Of a stretch of DNA of 35,969 nt, positions 24,831-32,970 are shown one piece after another (position 1 is the stretch's first letter; the number at the start of each line of letters is the position of its first letter). The notes below the pieces were generated by a model, which worked only from the letters and a program-made list of their open reading frames with translations, did no database searches and was not told the DNA's origin. The stretch is from Prochlorococcus sp. AG-459-M13 (GTDB lineage Bacteria; Cyanobacteriota; Cyanobacteriia; PCC-6307; Cyanobiaceae). Made by a program: the position numbers and the translations under genes. The stretch covers positions 1 through 35,969 of the forward strand of contig QCRE01000006.1 of NCBI GenBank assembly GCA_003212005.1. Direction: 5' to 3'.

Positions 24831-25538
24831 ATGAGAACTATACTAATAAGTGGAGCCAATAGAGGTATTGGACTCAACATTGCACATAAAGAATTAAAAG
24901 AAGGCAATAGAATAAGTGTTGGTATAAGAGATTTAGAATCTTTAAAAGGAAGCGTTATTGATCCGATTAAATGGCCAAAGGGAAGAATTATAATCAACCA
25001 CTATGATGCATTAAAAAAAATTACAGCCAAAAATTGGATAGAAAATACCGTTGATGAATACGGGGGATTTGATGCAGTAATAAATTGTTCTGGAGTATTA
25101 TCAAAAGTTCCTTTCTTATTCAAAGATGGTGATGAAGAAGATATTTTAAATACACTAAATATAAACTTTTTAGCAATTTGGAATTTGTGTAGACTTTCTT
25201 GGGATCATTTATGTGCCTCAGGCAGAGGAAGAATTATTGTTTTAGTTTCAATGAGTGGGAAAAGATCTAAAGGGGATTTAGCCGCCTATTCTGCTTCAAA
25301 GTTTGCTTTGATGGGACTATGCCAAACAATGAAAAATAAAGGTTGGGACAAAAAGATTAGAATTTCAGCAATTTGCCCAAGTTGGGTTAATACAGAAATG
25401 GCCCAAAATATCTCTTCACTAGATAAATCAAACATGACACAACCTGAAGATATTGCTGCGATATGCTCAACTATTTTGAAGTTACCTACTCAATCAGTCC
25501 CATTTGAAATTGCCTTAAATTGTAATTATGAAATTTAA
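24831..25538 (+). CDS. Short-chain dehydrogenase/reductase
   Basis: 235 aa. Cofactor motif SGANRGIG is at 7-14. NCSG (85-88) stands where classical SDRs have NNAG. Catalytic Ser140 is in VLVSMSGKRS, with Tyr153 and Lys157 in YSASK. CPSWVNTEMA is the usual segment after the active site. It is a compact classical SDR of unknown substrate, directly downstream of crtL (seven bases), which hints at a role in carotenoid or lipid metabolism by inference only. Its TAA shares the palindrome TTAA with the stop of the convergent GIY-YIG gene. Confidence 0.87.
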   Translation: MRTILISGANRGIGLNIAHKELKEGNRISVGIRDLESLKGSVIDPIKWPKGRIIINHYDALKKITAKNWIENTVDEYGGFDAVINCSGVLSKVPFLFKDGDEEDILNTLNINFLAIWNLCRLSWDHLCASGRGRIIVLVSMSGKRSKGDLAAYSASKFALMGLCQTMKNKGWDKKIRISAICPSWVNTEMAQNISSLDKSNMTQPEDIAAICSTILKLPTQSVPFEIALNCNYEI

Positions 25539-26077
25539 CCAAAATTGAAAGTTAAATAAGCAATTGAGAGCATTGCAATTGCTATAAATAGACCTTTTAT
25601 TCGATTAGTTAACAATGAAAAAAGTGATAAATCTTCAGAAAAATATCCACCAAAACTACCAGTTATAAATAATACAACCATTGGGAAAGACGCCACTCCA
25701 AAAGAATAAGATATGGCGTTTGCAAATCCAAAATTAAAAAAATTAAAAATTAAGGAACTTAATAAAAACAATAAAAAAGATGCAAATAGAGTAATGGAAA
25801 CTTCAGCATCTAAAGTATGAGGTAAGCTTCCCTTTAATTCAAATTGCTTTTTGCATTCTCTAATTTGTCTTTTAGAAAGTTTTAAATATCCAGTTTCAGG
25901 AATTCTTTGAGACTTAAATTTTCTTAGCAACCTTGCTTCAAGAGTTGCTGGCTCCTTTGTCATAATTGATGTTAACAATTCATCTGGTTTGATTTTTCTA
26001 ATTCTTCTATCCAGATTATCTGCCTTACCAATACGATAAAGATCTCCAACTCTTATAAGGTAAACATATCCCGCCAT
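25535..26077 (-). CDS. GIY-YIG domain fused to membrane helices
   Basis: 180 aa. Residues 3-70 are a GIY-YIG domain of the MUG113/T5orf172 kind: GYVYLIRVGDLYRIGKADNLDRRI gives the two half-motifs and a candidate catalytic Arg24/25, and TLEARLLRKF supplies Glu47. RIPETGYLKLS follows. After a linker (about 80-90), the C-terminal half has three hydrophobic segments (about 93-112, 118-141, 158-176). The result is a predicted nuclease-type domain anchored in a membrane, an unusual layout. Catalytic residues appear intact, but activity is untested. Start ATG. Stop-to-stop overlap of four bases with the SDR gene. Confidence 0.78.
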   Translation of the reverse strand: MAGYVYLIRVGDLYRIGKADNLDRRIRKIKPDELLTSIMTKEPATLEARLLRKFKSQRIPETGYLKLSKRQIRECKKQFELKGSLPHTLDAEVSITLFASFLLFLLSSLIFNFFNFGFANAISYSFGVASFPMVVLFITGSFGGYFSEDLSLFSLLTNRIKGLFIAIAMLSIAYLTFNFG

Positions 26078-26151
26078 TTGAGATGTAAAATTAAAGTTAT
26101 TCCTTTATAAATAATATACAAAGAATTAAAAGTTTTTAAATTTTTTACAAA

Positions 26152-26811
26152 ATGACAACTGATATTTTATATTCATTTCGCAGATGTCCATATGCAATAC
26201 GAGCAAGATGGGCGTTATTAATTTGCGAAATTAGACTAGAAATTCGAGAAATTGATTTAAAAAATAAGCCCCAAGAGTTTATAAATATATCAACCACTAA
26301 AACTGTGCCAATTTTATTAAAAAAAAATAATGAAGTCATAGAAGAAAGTTTAGACATTATATTTTGGGCACTTTCAGAATCAGAAAAGAATAACATCAAG
26401 AACTTTTATATTCCCAGTAATAAAGAGGAAAAAATTTTTGAAATAATTTCTGAAAATGATAATAGTTTTAAATATCATCTAGACCGTTTTAAATATTCGG
26501 CAAGATTTGAAGCAAGCGAAGAAGAATTCCATTTCTTAGAAGCTGCGAAATTCATAAAAAAATGGAATAAAATCCTAACAAATAGTAGATGGTTAATTGG
26601 AGATACACCTTCAATAGCTGATTGGTGCATTTGGCCATTTGTAAGGCAATTTAAAATTGCTTGCGAAAGTAAAAAGAAAATCAGCTATTTTGAGGAACCT
26701 ATAAAAAAATGGTTAGAGTATTTTGAAAAACATCAAAATTTCAAAAAATTAATGTATAAATATAATCCATGGGAACCATCTATTAAGAAAGATTATTTCC
26801 CTTTTAATTAG
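26152..26811 (+). CDS. Glutathione S-transferase-like protein
   Basis: 219 aa. The N-terminal thioredoxin-fold part has YSFRRCPYAIRARWAL with Cys12-Pro13-Tyr14, as in Cys-type GST/glutaredoxin-like proteins, then KTVPILL (cis-Pro) and VIEESLDII, the gamma-glutamyl-binding E-S pair. The helical C-terminal domain has WLIGDTPSIADWCIWPFVRQF (about 155-175), with the N-capping Ser-Ile-Ala-Asp motif. It is cytosolic; the substrate is unknown. The catalytic Cys suggests lyase or thiol-transfer rather than conjugation. Stop overlaps the convergent small gene by four bases (TTAG). Confidence 0.88.
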   Translation: MTTDILYSFRRCPYAIRARWALLICEIRLEIREIDLKNKPQEFINISTTKTVPILLKKNNEVIEESLDIIFWALSESEKNNIKNFYIPSNKEEKIFEIISENDNSFKYHLDRFKYSARFEASEEEFHFLEAAKFIKKWNKILTNSRWLIGDTPSIADWCIWPFVRQFKIACESKKKISYFEEPIKKWLEYFEKHQNFKKLMYKYNPWEPSIKKDYFPFN

Positions 26812-27056
26812 CTCTCAAGCAATTTTCTTTTTTCAATAATCCTTGCCAATTCTAAGAAATATCCTGCAGTTCTAAATTTCCCAATATTTTTTTCCTTAAA
26901 GTCGATATCGCTCCTAATTTCTGCTGTCTCAGCCATAACTAAATCTAGTTCATTAAACCCAAGACTATATAATTCACCTAGCTCAATTTCTCTTCCAAGT
27001 AAATGACTTCTAAACCATTTTTCTTTATTTTCTTGAGGAGGAATTTCGTAAGGCAT
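26808..27056 (-). CDS. Conserved small protein, 82 aa
   Basis: No family recognised. It is soluble and acidic, with an ordered composition: PPQENKEKWFRSHLLGREIELGELYSLGFNELDLVMAETAEIRSDIDFKEKN, then GYFLELARIIEKRKL. Start is ATG; GGAGGA lies 12-17 bases upstream of it in the mRNA sense. It stands between the GST and GltS genes. The regular charged helices suggest a small helical protein. Confidence 0.65.
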   Translation of the reverse strand: MPYEIPPQENKEKWFRSHLLGREIELGELYSLGFNELDLVMAETAEIRSDIDFKEKNIGKFRTAGYFLELARIIEKRKLLES

Positions 27057-27102
27057 ATTGGTTATTAATTAGGTTATATTCATTTCATAATAACTTATCT
27101 TA

Positions 27103-28476
27103 TTATTGATAACTTGTAGAGAACCTATTGTTAAAAAAGAAAGCGACAACAATAACAAACATTGTTATTAGTGCACAAATCTCTGTCCAAAAATCTAATC
27201 CTATTTTTGAAATCATTATGGGTGCTAATACTGTAAAAAATCCTCCTGATAAAATCAACTGAGCAAAAAGTTGTTTTGATGTAAAAATAGGAAGAGTTTT
27301 AGAAATATTTTTAGGATCTGCAAGTCTTAAAAGAAGAAGTCCAGAGGCAACAACACCAGTAGAATTACCAAACTCTATTAAACTTCTCTCAAACCAGTAT
27401 TTTTCAAATACAAAGTATGCGAAAAAAGCAATGCAAATTAAATTCCAAATTAAGCCAAAAATAGTTAGCACCAAAATAAGTTTCCAATTCTCAAAAACAG
27501 TAGCAATATCTAAACTTGCCATTGCTGTAAAAATTAATAAATCTGTAGATAATATGCCAATTTCTCTTTGAAGAAGATTAGAGATTAATTCTGTATTATT
27601 GGTTTTTTCCAATATATACCTTATCAAAAGTGAACCTATAAGAATAACGGGGAATACAGGCAGCGATAGAATTACTTCTTTTGAAAGTTCACCAAAGTAG
27701 TTTGAAATATACCTTAGAATTTTAATTACTAATACGCCAAAAGAAATTGCTAAACCAACAAAGCCTAGATTTATTAGTAAGATTCTTAAATCAGAAAAAA
27801 TTCCTAATTTATTATTTAAATTTAAATCATTAGTTTTATCAACTATTTCCTCTGTATCTGAAATTCCTAAAGTTCTTCCCAGAAAAATAAATATGCTACC
27901 TAATAATGAAGAGGATAAAAGACCCATTGTTGCCATAGCAAGACCCAGGTCTAAGCCATCAGGGAATCCAAGTCTATTAAAACTTTCTCCAATAATAGAT
28001 GCAGCACCATGCCCTCCCTCAAAACCAACCTCTATCAAACATCCCATTAAAGGATTTGTTTCCATAGAGGGAGATAATAAGTATTTAACTACCAATCCGC
28101 CGACAAAAAATTGACCAAAGCCAAGTGAAAGGGCCAGCAAAAACTGGTTAACAATCGGTCTAATTAAACCATTAATGCTTGGAATTGGTCTGCCCATCAT
28201 TAATGTCGCAAACACAAGAGATAAAAGAGGAGTAGGAAAATTACTCCATACATTTGTAGTTTCCTTTGATAAAACATTAAATAAGCCATAGGGACCTATT
28301 GTTATACCTAAAAGGCCAGAAATAACAGCTATGGGTAATCCAAATCTTTCCAATTGGACAGCAAGTTTAAATCTTCTTCCAAAAATCAAGAAAAAACCGA
28401 TTGTCAAAAATCCTATTAGGCTTATTAGAAGAGAATTTGAGAAAAAATTTTGATTATGTAAGATAGAAATATTCAA
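27103..28476 (-). CDS. gltS: GltS-type sodium/glutamate symporter
   Basis: 457 aa with about 10-12 transmembrane segments in two halves. Conserved GltS-family parts are LERFGLPIAVISGLLG (about 42-57), the first re-entrant region ATLMMGRPIPSINGL, and the Gly-rich EVGFEGGHGAASIIGESF (about 148-165). The second half repeats this with EFGNSTGVVASGLLLLRLADP (about 366-386). The family imports glutamate with Na+, although specificity here is inferred. The start is TTG, as no ATG precedes the first helix. It is transcribed like pcb but separated from it by a terminator. Confidence 0.85.
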   Translation of the reverse strand: MNISILHNQNFFSNSLLISLIGFLTIGFFLIFGRRFKLAVQLERFGLPIAVISGLLGITIGPYGLFNVLSKETTNVWSNFPTPLLSLVFATLMMGRPIPSINGLIRPIVNQFLLALSLGFGQFFVGGLVVKYLLSPSMETNPLMGCLIEVGFEGGHGAASIIGESFNRLGFPDGLDLGLAMATMGLLSSSLLGSIFIFLGRTLGISDTEEIVDKTNDLNLNNKLGIFSDLRILLINLGFVGLAISFGVLVIKILRYISNYFGELSKEVILSLPVFPVILIGSLLIRYILEKTNNTELISNLLQREIGILSTDLLIFTAMASLDIATVFENWKLILVLTIFGLIWNLICIAFFAYFVFEKYWFERSLIEFGNSTGVVASGLLLLRLADPKNISKTLPIFTSKQLFAQLILSGGFFTVLAPIMISKIGLDFWTEICALITMFVIVVAFFFNNRFSTSYQ

Positions 28477-28527
28477 CTATTCCGGTATTAATATTCTATA
28501 AATGTAATTTAATAATTAAATTTTATC

Positions 28528-28560
28528 AAATAAAAAAGGCCTCTTTAAATGAGACCTTTT
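28528..28560 (-). terminator. Rho-independent terminator of pcb
   Basis: On the minus strand AAAAGGTCTC pairs with GAGGCCTTTT (arms 28551-28560 and 28534-28543, loop of seven), with one G:U pair, followed by a T-rich tract TTTTTTATTTG. It starts 22 bases after the pcb stop. It is the clearest intrinsic terminator in the window. Confidence 0.88.
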
Positions 28561-28581
28561 GATTATATTAGAGAATTGAAA

Positions 28582-29640
28582 TTAGTCTTTAAGGGTAACA
28601 GTAGCACTATCAATATTACTGATAGCGTTTGTAACTCTCTTAAAGTCAAATCCTAGAGCTCTTAAAGCATGCCACAGATGACCTTGAATGAAGAAGAAAC
28701 CAAAGTAATAATGTACATTGGCTAACCATGCTCTTGATGTATAAACGCCATCAGGAAGATCAACAGTATCAACCCAATAAGGAGAAATACTAAATTTTAA
28801 TTCAAGAGGTTCACCAAAAAATTCAACTGGATAAACAGTAGTATTTGATGCGCTCCAGAAAGCAGCAATAATTGCCATCCAACCGATGCCTGCTAGTGAC
28901 CATGAAAGCACAGCTTCAGCAGAAAGAAGTCCTTTACCTTTAAATTTGGTATATTCACCAACTTGTTTTGTAGCGATATGCCAAGCACCACCAGTAATCA
29001 AGACAAATGCCAGAAAAGCATGTCCTCCCATAACATCTTCTAAATCATCAATAAGGAGAAAATCTGTTTGATGATTCCAGATTTCAGCAAGGTTTAGATC
29101 ATACTCTACTTGTCTCACTGCTCCAATAGCTGGATCATAAACTCCATGTACTCTTGCCCATTCAACTAGGAGAATAACTGCAAAACCAAGAATAATTAAA
29201 TGATGACCAAGGATAAATGTTAATTTATCTGGGTTATCCCATTCAATATTAAATTTTCTTGCCTTAGCAACTTCTGATTCCTCTAGATTTCCAGGCAAAA
29301 GTAGTGAATGTAGTAATCCACCAGCTGCAAGAACCATTGAGGAAACCAAATGAACAATAGCTATAGCTAGTACAGGTTTGGTATCTCCCATCAGTACTCC
29401 ATCAGCGTCAAACCCTATCCCAAGGGTAGCCAAATGAGGAAGAGCAATAAGAGGTTGTTGACCCATAGGTACACTTGGGTCAAATCTTGAAAGTTCGAAA
29501 AGAGTGAAAGCACCTGCCCAAAAAACAATTAATCCTGCATGTGCGACATGAGCAGCAATAAATTTTCCTGAGCGATTAGCTACACCTGAATTACCAGCCC
29601 ACCATCCATAAGTGGTATCTGGATTGCCATAGGTTTGCAT
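28582..29640 (-). CDS. pcbA: Prochlorophyte chlorophyll-binding antenna protein
   Basis: 352 aa, six transmembrane helices of the CP43/IsiA fold. It binds divinyl chlorophyll a and b and is the main light-harvesting antenna of Prochlorococcus, here presumably around photosystem II. N-terminal [47 protein letters not shown] is diagnostic, as is the C-terminal [28 protein letters not shown]; His residues in the helices are chlorophyll ligands. It lacks the large lumenal loop of CP43. Only one pcb is in the window, as in high-light strains. Start ATG. It has its own terminator and a long upstream region. Confidence 0.98.
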   Translation of the reverse strand: MQTYGNPDTTYGWWAGNSGVANRSGKFIAAHVAHAGLIVFWAGAFTLFELSRFDPSVPMGQQPLIALPHLATLGIGFDADGVLMGDTKPVLAIAIVHLVSSMVLAAGGLLHSLLLPGNLEESEVAKARKFNIEWDNPDKLTFILGHHLIILGFAVILLVEWARVHGVYDPAIGAVRQVEYDLNLAEIWNHQTDFLLIDDLEDVMGGHAFLAFVLITGGAWHIATKQVGEYTKFKGKGLLSAEAVLSWSLAGIGWMAIIAAFWSASNTTVYPVEFFGEPLELKFSISPYWVDTVDLPDGVYTSRAWLANVHYYFGFFFIQGHLWHALRALGFDFKRVTNAISNIDSATVTLKD

Positions 29641-29675
29641 TTAGGAATTGATTAGCTTAAACGTTTTGAGAATAC

Positions 29676-29681
29676 TTTATA
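29676..29681 (-). promoter_or_regulatory. Possible -10 box of pcb
   Basis: TATAAA on the minus strand, 35 bases before the ATG, would give a leader of about 25-30 bases. No clear -35 is seen. In such AT-rich DNA this is a weak call. Confidence 0.3.
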
Positions 29682-29902
29682 TTTCATCAAACGGTTGAAT
29701 TAATAACAAAATTGTAAAGGTTGTTAATTCTAAGGATAAATACTCATAGGTATTCATAATGAATCAATATTCTACAAAAAGTTAGTTTTAGCAACAAAAT
29801 CTATCTTTTAATTTTTGAAAAATATCTTAGTATTTAATATATAAATCAATTATTTGCCATAAAATCTTTTTTTGCTGACATAACTTGTTTTTGAGTCATA
29901 AA

Positions 29903-29929
29903 TTAATGAAAACATTGTTTTTTCATTAA
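29903..29929. repeat. Perfect inverted repeat, 10-bp arms
   Basis: TTAATGAAAA (29903-29912) and TTTTCATTAA (29920-29929) are exact complements around the loop CATTGTT. It lies 18 bases before a second palindrome and 40 before the likely ATG of the 58-aa ORF. Operator or leader hairpin are the options. Confidence 0.55.
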
Positions 29930-29946
29930 ACATTTACTAAGAATGA

Positions 29947-29964
29947 AATTAAGGTTCCTTAATT
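29947..29964. repeat. Perfect palindrome AATTAAGG-TT-CCTTAATT
   Basis: Eight-base arms with a 2-base centre end five bases before the ATG at 29970. A ribosome-binding-like AAGG is buried inside the stem. This supports 29970, not 29943, as the start, and suggests control of transcription or translation of the small ORF. Confidence 0.55.
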
Positions 29965-29969
29965 ATTTA

Positions 29970-30146
29970 ATGACAACTTCGCAAAAGACACCTAAAAAAG
30001 TCTCATTAGAAATGAAATCAGAAGGTCATTACAAGCAGGCCGCAGAAAGTTATCGCAAATCAAAACAATACATCAATATGATTGGTTTATATCCAGTATT
30101 GCAATCCACATTATTGGAATGTAAGGAAGAAAACTTAGTTGAATAA
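29970..30146 (+). CDS. Small hypothetical protein, 58 aa
   Basis: From ATG 29970 the peptide is soluble and basic (MTTSQKTPKKVSLEMKSEGH..., ending LLECKEENLVE). An in-frame ATG at 29943 would add nine residues, but that stretch is the palindrome region. The middle, YKQAAESYRKSKQYINMIGLYPVLQ, is probably helical and resembles a single TPR-like helix pair, but this is weak. No family is recognised. It is preceded by two perfect inverted repeats. Confidence 0.5.
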   Translation: MTTSQKTPKKVSLEMKSEGHYKQAAESYRKSKQYINMIGLYPVLQSTLLECKEENLVE

Positions 30147-30192
30147 AATTATTAGAAATTGTATTAATAATCTATATTTCTCAATTTGCAAT

Positions 30193-30429
30193 TCAAGCAG
30201 CAAATCTGTCTAGTTCATTGTCTAGAAAATAATTTTGAATTATTTGTTTACATAATTTCATATTGTATAAAGGCTCTGGATTCCATGGTTTTTTTTGTCC
30301 ATAAGGGGAGCTACACCAATGAATACCTGGTCTTAAAATGCCATTTTCCCTTAAAAAAGAAAGCTTTTTTGCGCTTATACCCAGCTTATCTGAAGCGAGA
30401 TCGGATTTAACCCATATATTTCCCAGCAT
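30193..30429 (-). CDS. Small HTH (excisionase/MerR-like) protein
   Basis: 78 aa, ATG start. IWVKSDLASDKLGISAKKLSFLRENGILRPGIHW (about 5-38) has the winged-helix pattern of excisionase-like or MerR-like DNA-binding domains: the helix-turn-helix, then a GILRPG.HW wing. Residues 39-78 (PYGQKKPWN...YN...CKQIIQNYF) look like the tail of such small phage-type regulators. No integrase is nearby. A 10-bp palindrome ATAACGTTAT lies 28 bases upstream, a possible own operator. Confidence 0.6.
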   Translation of the reverse strand: MLGNIWVKSDLASDKLGISAKKLSFLRENGILRPGIHWCSSPYGQKKPWNPEPLYNMKLCKQIIQNYFLDNELDRFAA

Positions 30430-30456
30430 AGGTTTTAAAATATTTGATATTCCTTG

Positions 30457-30466
30457 ATAACGTTAT
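30457..30466. promoter_or_regulatory. Palindrome ATAACGTTAT upstream of HTH gene
   Basis: A perfect 10-bp palindrome starts 28 bases before the HTH protein's ATG (minus strand). The position fits an autoregulatory operator. It is short, so chance is not excluded. Confidence 0.35.
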
Positions 30467-30551
30467 TTGGAATTTTTCGAAAGGGTAAATTCTTTTAAAA
30501 AAATAAAAATATCCAAAAAGAAGTTGTTGTTTTACAAAATTCTATTTTTGA

Positions 30552-30875
30552 TTAAGAAATATTAAATATTGAATCTTGATTCAAAAATACTTTTTTAATT
30601 TTATTTTGATTTTTTTGCGTTAATTTTAATGCCAAGTAATCTTTAGTTATAGATTCCCTTTTTGAAAGATCTAACCAACCTGAATGCCAATTATTCTGAT
30701 TAATTAAATCAATCTCAGAAACTTTCACCGAAATGTCAGCATCTATTACAGATACTAATTGGAAAGAAGTTTGATAACTATTCTTAATTTTATTAATTAA
30801 TACAAAGTGTCTCAAACCAAATATTGGGTTTTTAGATGTCCAAAAGGTTTTCATGTTTTTCTTATTTAAAATCAA
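30552..30875 (-). CDS. Trp-rich small protein (TIGR02450/DUF2389-like)
   Basis: 107 aa from TTG at 30875, or 100 aa from ATG at 30854. MKTFWTSKNPIFGLRHFVLINK matches the W...NP..GLRHF start of the small Trp-rich family, and NNWHSGWLDLSKRESIT (about 60-77) its second Trp block. The function is unknown. It overlaps the preceding gene by four bases if TTG is used (TTGA), so it is the third gene of the hisS operon and likely translationally coupled. Confidence 0.6.
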   Translation of the reverse strand: MILNKKNMKTFWTSKNPIFGLRHFVLINKIKNSYQTSFQLVSVIDADISVKVSEIDLINQNNWHSGWLDLSKRESITKDYLALKLTQKNQNKIKKVFLNQDSIFNIS

Positions 30876-31123
30876 ATATCACTTTTAGAAATATTTTTAT
30901 ATTCTTTTCTTATTTCATCTAGTAGATTTTGCCTTTTTCTAAAGTAAGAATCGGATTCACTTTTAGCCAACTCAATTCTTTCTTTTTTACTCAAATTCAT
31001 CCATTTATACAAATTTTTTTTATTAAATTTTAATTTTTTATTTTGTTTTAAATCATTCCTTTTTTTATAAAATTTTAAAAATATAAAAGAGAACATTATT
31101 AATAATAAAAGGGTAATAAACAT
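30872..31123 (-). CDS. Single-pass membrane protein, 83 aa
   Basis: One hydrophobic segment (about 2-18, FITLLLLIMFSFIFLKF) is followed by a strongly basic helical tail. WMNLSKKERIELAKSESDSYFRKRQNLLDEIRKEYKN (about 41-77) is probably an amphipathic or coiled-coil stretch. Its ATG overlaps the hisS stop by one base, so it is coupled to hisS. No family is recognised. Confidence 0.65.
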   Translation of the reverse strand: MFITLLLLIMFSFIFLKFYKKRNDLKQNKKLKFNKKNLYKWMNLSKKERIELAKSESDSYFRKRQNLLDEIRKEYKNISKSDI

Positions 31124-32418
31124 TAAATTGAAAATGATCCTTTATGAAGCAGATTACTCTTTAGCCACTTTTTTAGTTTAGTTTTATCTTCAAGCAAAAT
31201 TGACTCTTCTTGGTTCTCTGATTCCTCTTTGGTGAACATTCTGATGATAAATTTATTTTTAAGGGCCTCTTCTTCTCCAATAACAATAATACTTTTTGTT
31301 TTAAGTTTATTTGCTTTCTTAAATTGTTTTGATAGAGAAGATCCACTAAGATCTATTTCTGTTAACAAATCATAATTTCTTAACTCTCTTGAAAGTTCTA
31401 TTGCCATCAACTCAGCACAAATCCCTTTATTTATTATATATATATCAATTTCTCTATTTTTTTCAAATTCTTCTCCTGCCAATAGAATCAACCTTTCTAA
31501 TCCAATAGCAAATCCAATTGCAGGAGTTTCTTTTCCTCCCATCTGACTAAACAAATTATCATATCTGCCACCGCCGCATACTGTTGCTTGAGAGCCAAGT
31601 GAGCCACTAGTAAACTCAAATGCTGTATGTGTGTAATAATCCAAACCTCTTACTAAATTAAAATTTTCGATAAACGGTATTTTAAGTAGTTTTAAATTTT
31701 CTTTAAAAGTTAAATATCTCTTGAGACTTTTTTCAGACAAATAGTCAAATAATCTAGGAGCATCTCTAAGAATATTTTTTGTTTGAATATTCTTTGTATC
31801 TAAAATTCTTAAAGGATTCTTATCTATTCTCTTTTGAGAATCTAAATCTAGAAAGTTTTTATTAATTTCTATCCATTTTAAAAATTCTTTTTGAAAATTT
31901 GACCTATCAATTTGATCACCTAAAGTATTAATTTCTAGATTAAGTTCTTTTATTCCTAATTTCTCCAATATATCCCAAGCCAAAGCAATAATTTCGATAT
32001 CACTCCTTACATTTTCATAACCTATAAATTCAACCCCTAACTGATGAAACTGCCTTTGCCTGCCAGCTTGAGGTCTTTCATATCTAAACATTGGTCCCAT
32101 GTACCAGAGTTTCTGCGAAGGTTTAGTTACTATGCCATTTTGTATTAATGCTCTTGCAACCGAGGCCGTGCCCTCTGGTCTTAATGTACATGACCTTTCA
32201 CCTCTATCCAAAAATGTATACATCTCTTTGCTAACAACATCAGTTCCCTCTCCAATACCTCTCATAAATAATTCAGTCATTTCTAATATTGGAGTTCTAA
32301 TTTCCTTTACTGAAGACCTAAAAAGTTGTTCTAAAATTATTTTTTCAACATTTTGCCACTTTATTAATTGGGTAGGTAAAAGATCTACTGTACCTCTAAG
32401 ATTTTTAAAGTTATTCAA
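31123..32418 (-). CDS. hisS: Histidyl-tRNA synthetase
   Basis: 431 aa, class II synthetase, cytoplasmic; charges tRNA-His. Motif 1 surrounds IRTPILE. Motif 2 is FRYERPQAGRQRQFHQLGVE (about 111-130). The His-binding loops GLDYYTHTAFEF (about 260-271) and CGGGRYDNL (281-289) are present, and motif 3 is AIGFAIGLERL. The C-terminal anticodon-binding domain follows. The TTG start matches the conserved N-terminus N.LRGT.DLLP. It is the first gene of an overlapping three-gene unit. Confidence 0.97.
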   Translation of the reverse strand: MNNFKNLRGTVDLLPTQLIKWQNVEKIILEQLFRSSVKEIRTPILEMTELFMRGIGEGTDVVSKEMYTFLDRGERSCTLRPEGTASVARALIQNGIVTKPSQKLWYMGPMFRYERPQAGRQRQFHQLGVEFIGYENVRSDIEIIALAWDILEKLGIKELNLEINTLGDQIDRSNFQKEFLKWIEINKNFLDLDSQKRIDKNPLRILDTKNIQTKNILRDAPRLFDYLSEKSLKRYLTFKENLKLLKIPFIENFNLVRGLDYYTHTAFEFTSGSLGSQATVCGGGRYDNLFSQMGGKETPAIGFAIGLERLILLAGEEFEKNREIDIYIINKGICAELMAIELSRELRNYDLLTEIDLSGSSLSKQFKKANKLKTKSIIVIGEEEALKNKFIIRMFTKEESENQEESILLEDKTKLKKWLKSNLLHKGSFSI

Positions 32419-32516
32419 AGTTCTAATTAATAATTCAAAATTTTTTAATTTTAATAAAAATTAAATTTTACTGTAATTATGTATGTCATAATTCAATCTA
32501 ACATTAAGACAAAATA

Positions 32517-32939
32517 TTGGGAATAAATAACGAAAAAGAGAATCAACATTGTGGCACAAAACCAAAAAAAATTGCTTTTGGCATCGCTCCTTTAGGTATT
32601 GTTTCCATTGGAATAGTTCCCATGGGTGTTATTAGTATTGGAGTTGTGCCAATGGGTGTTTTTTCTTTTGGTGCTGTTGCAATGGGAATAGTTAATTTAT
32701 CCGTAGTTGGCATGGGAATAATTTCTTCAGGAATAACAACTATGGGATTATGGGAATATTCTCCTAAATCACGAATTCATCATCACAGCACTCCCACTAA
32801 TAAGATTTCAAACATAAAGGAAGAAATGATCCCAAGTTTTTTTAATACTAAAAAGGAAGCTATTGAAGCTGCTGAAAAGTTTGGATGTGAAGGCGCTCAT
32901 AAAATGGGTGAGAAATGGATGCCCTGTAAAATGCACTAG
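32517..32939 (+). CDS. Gly-pentad repeat protein with DUF3721 tail
   Basis: 140 aa, TTG start. Residues 22-81 are twelve tandem five-residue units of the type G-[IV]-x-x-x (GIAPL GIVSI GIVPM GVISI), with an overlying period of ten (P-M alternating with S-I). This is a hydrophobic repeat that could form a beta-solenoid or membrane-embedded structure. HHH is at 88-90. The tail, about 108-140, FFNTKKEAIEAAEKFGCEGAHKMGEKWMPC, matches DUF3721, with Cys124-x3-His128 and Cys137-x2-His140 as a plausible metal site. The function is unknown. Divergent from hisS, 98 bases apart. Confidence 0.8.
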   Translation: MGINNEKENQHCGTKPKKIAFGIAPLGIVSIGIVPMGVISIGVVPMGVFSFGAVAMGIVNLSVVGMGIISSGITTMGLWEYSPKSRIHHHSTPTNKISNIKEEMIPSFFNTKKEAIEAAEKFGCEGAHKMGEKWMPCKMH

Positions 32940-32970
32940 GGATTTTCCAAATTTCAAAAAAGATAAAATA

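Larger units (their letters stand above)
29641..29969. other. Divergent upstream region of pcb and a small ORF
   Basis: About 330 bases hold the pcb promoter on the minus strand and, at the right end, two perfect inverted repeats before the small plus-strand ORF. An AATAC/GTATT inverted repeat (29739-29754) also lies about 100 bases upstream of pcb. No RNA gene is recognised. Confidence 0.45.

Noticed and set aside
30186..30410. 74-codon plus-strand frame
   Set aside because: Lies wholly over the minus-strand HTH gene, which has the better protein pattern.
32099..32464. 121-codon plus-strand frame over hisS
   Set aside because: Antisense shadow of the conserved motif region of hisS.
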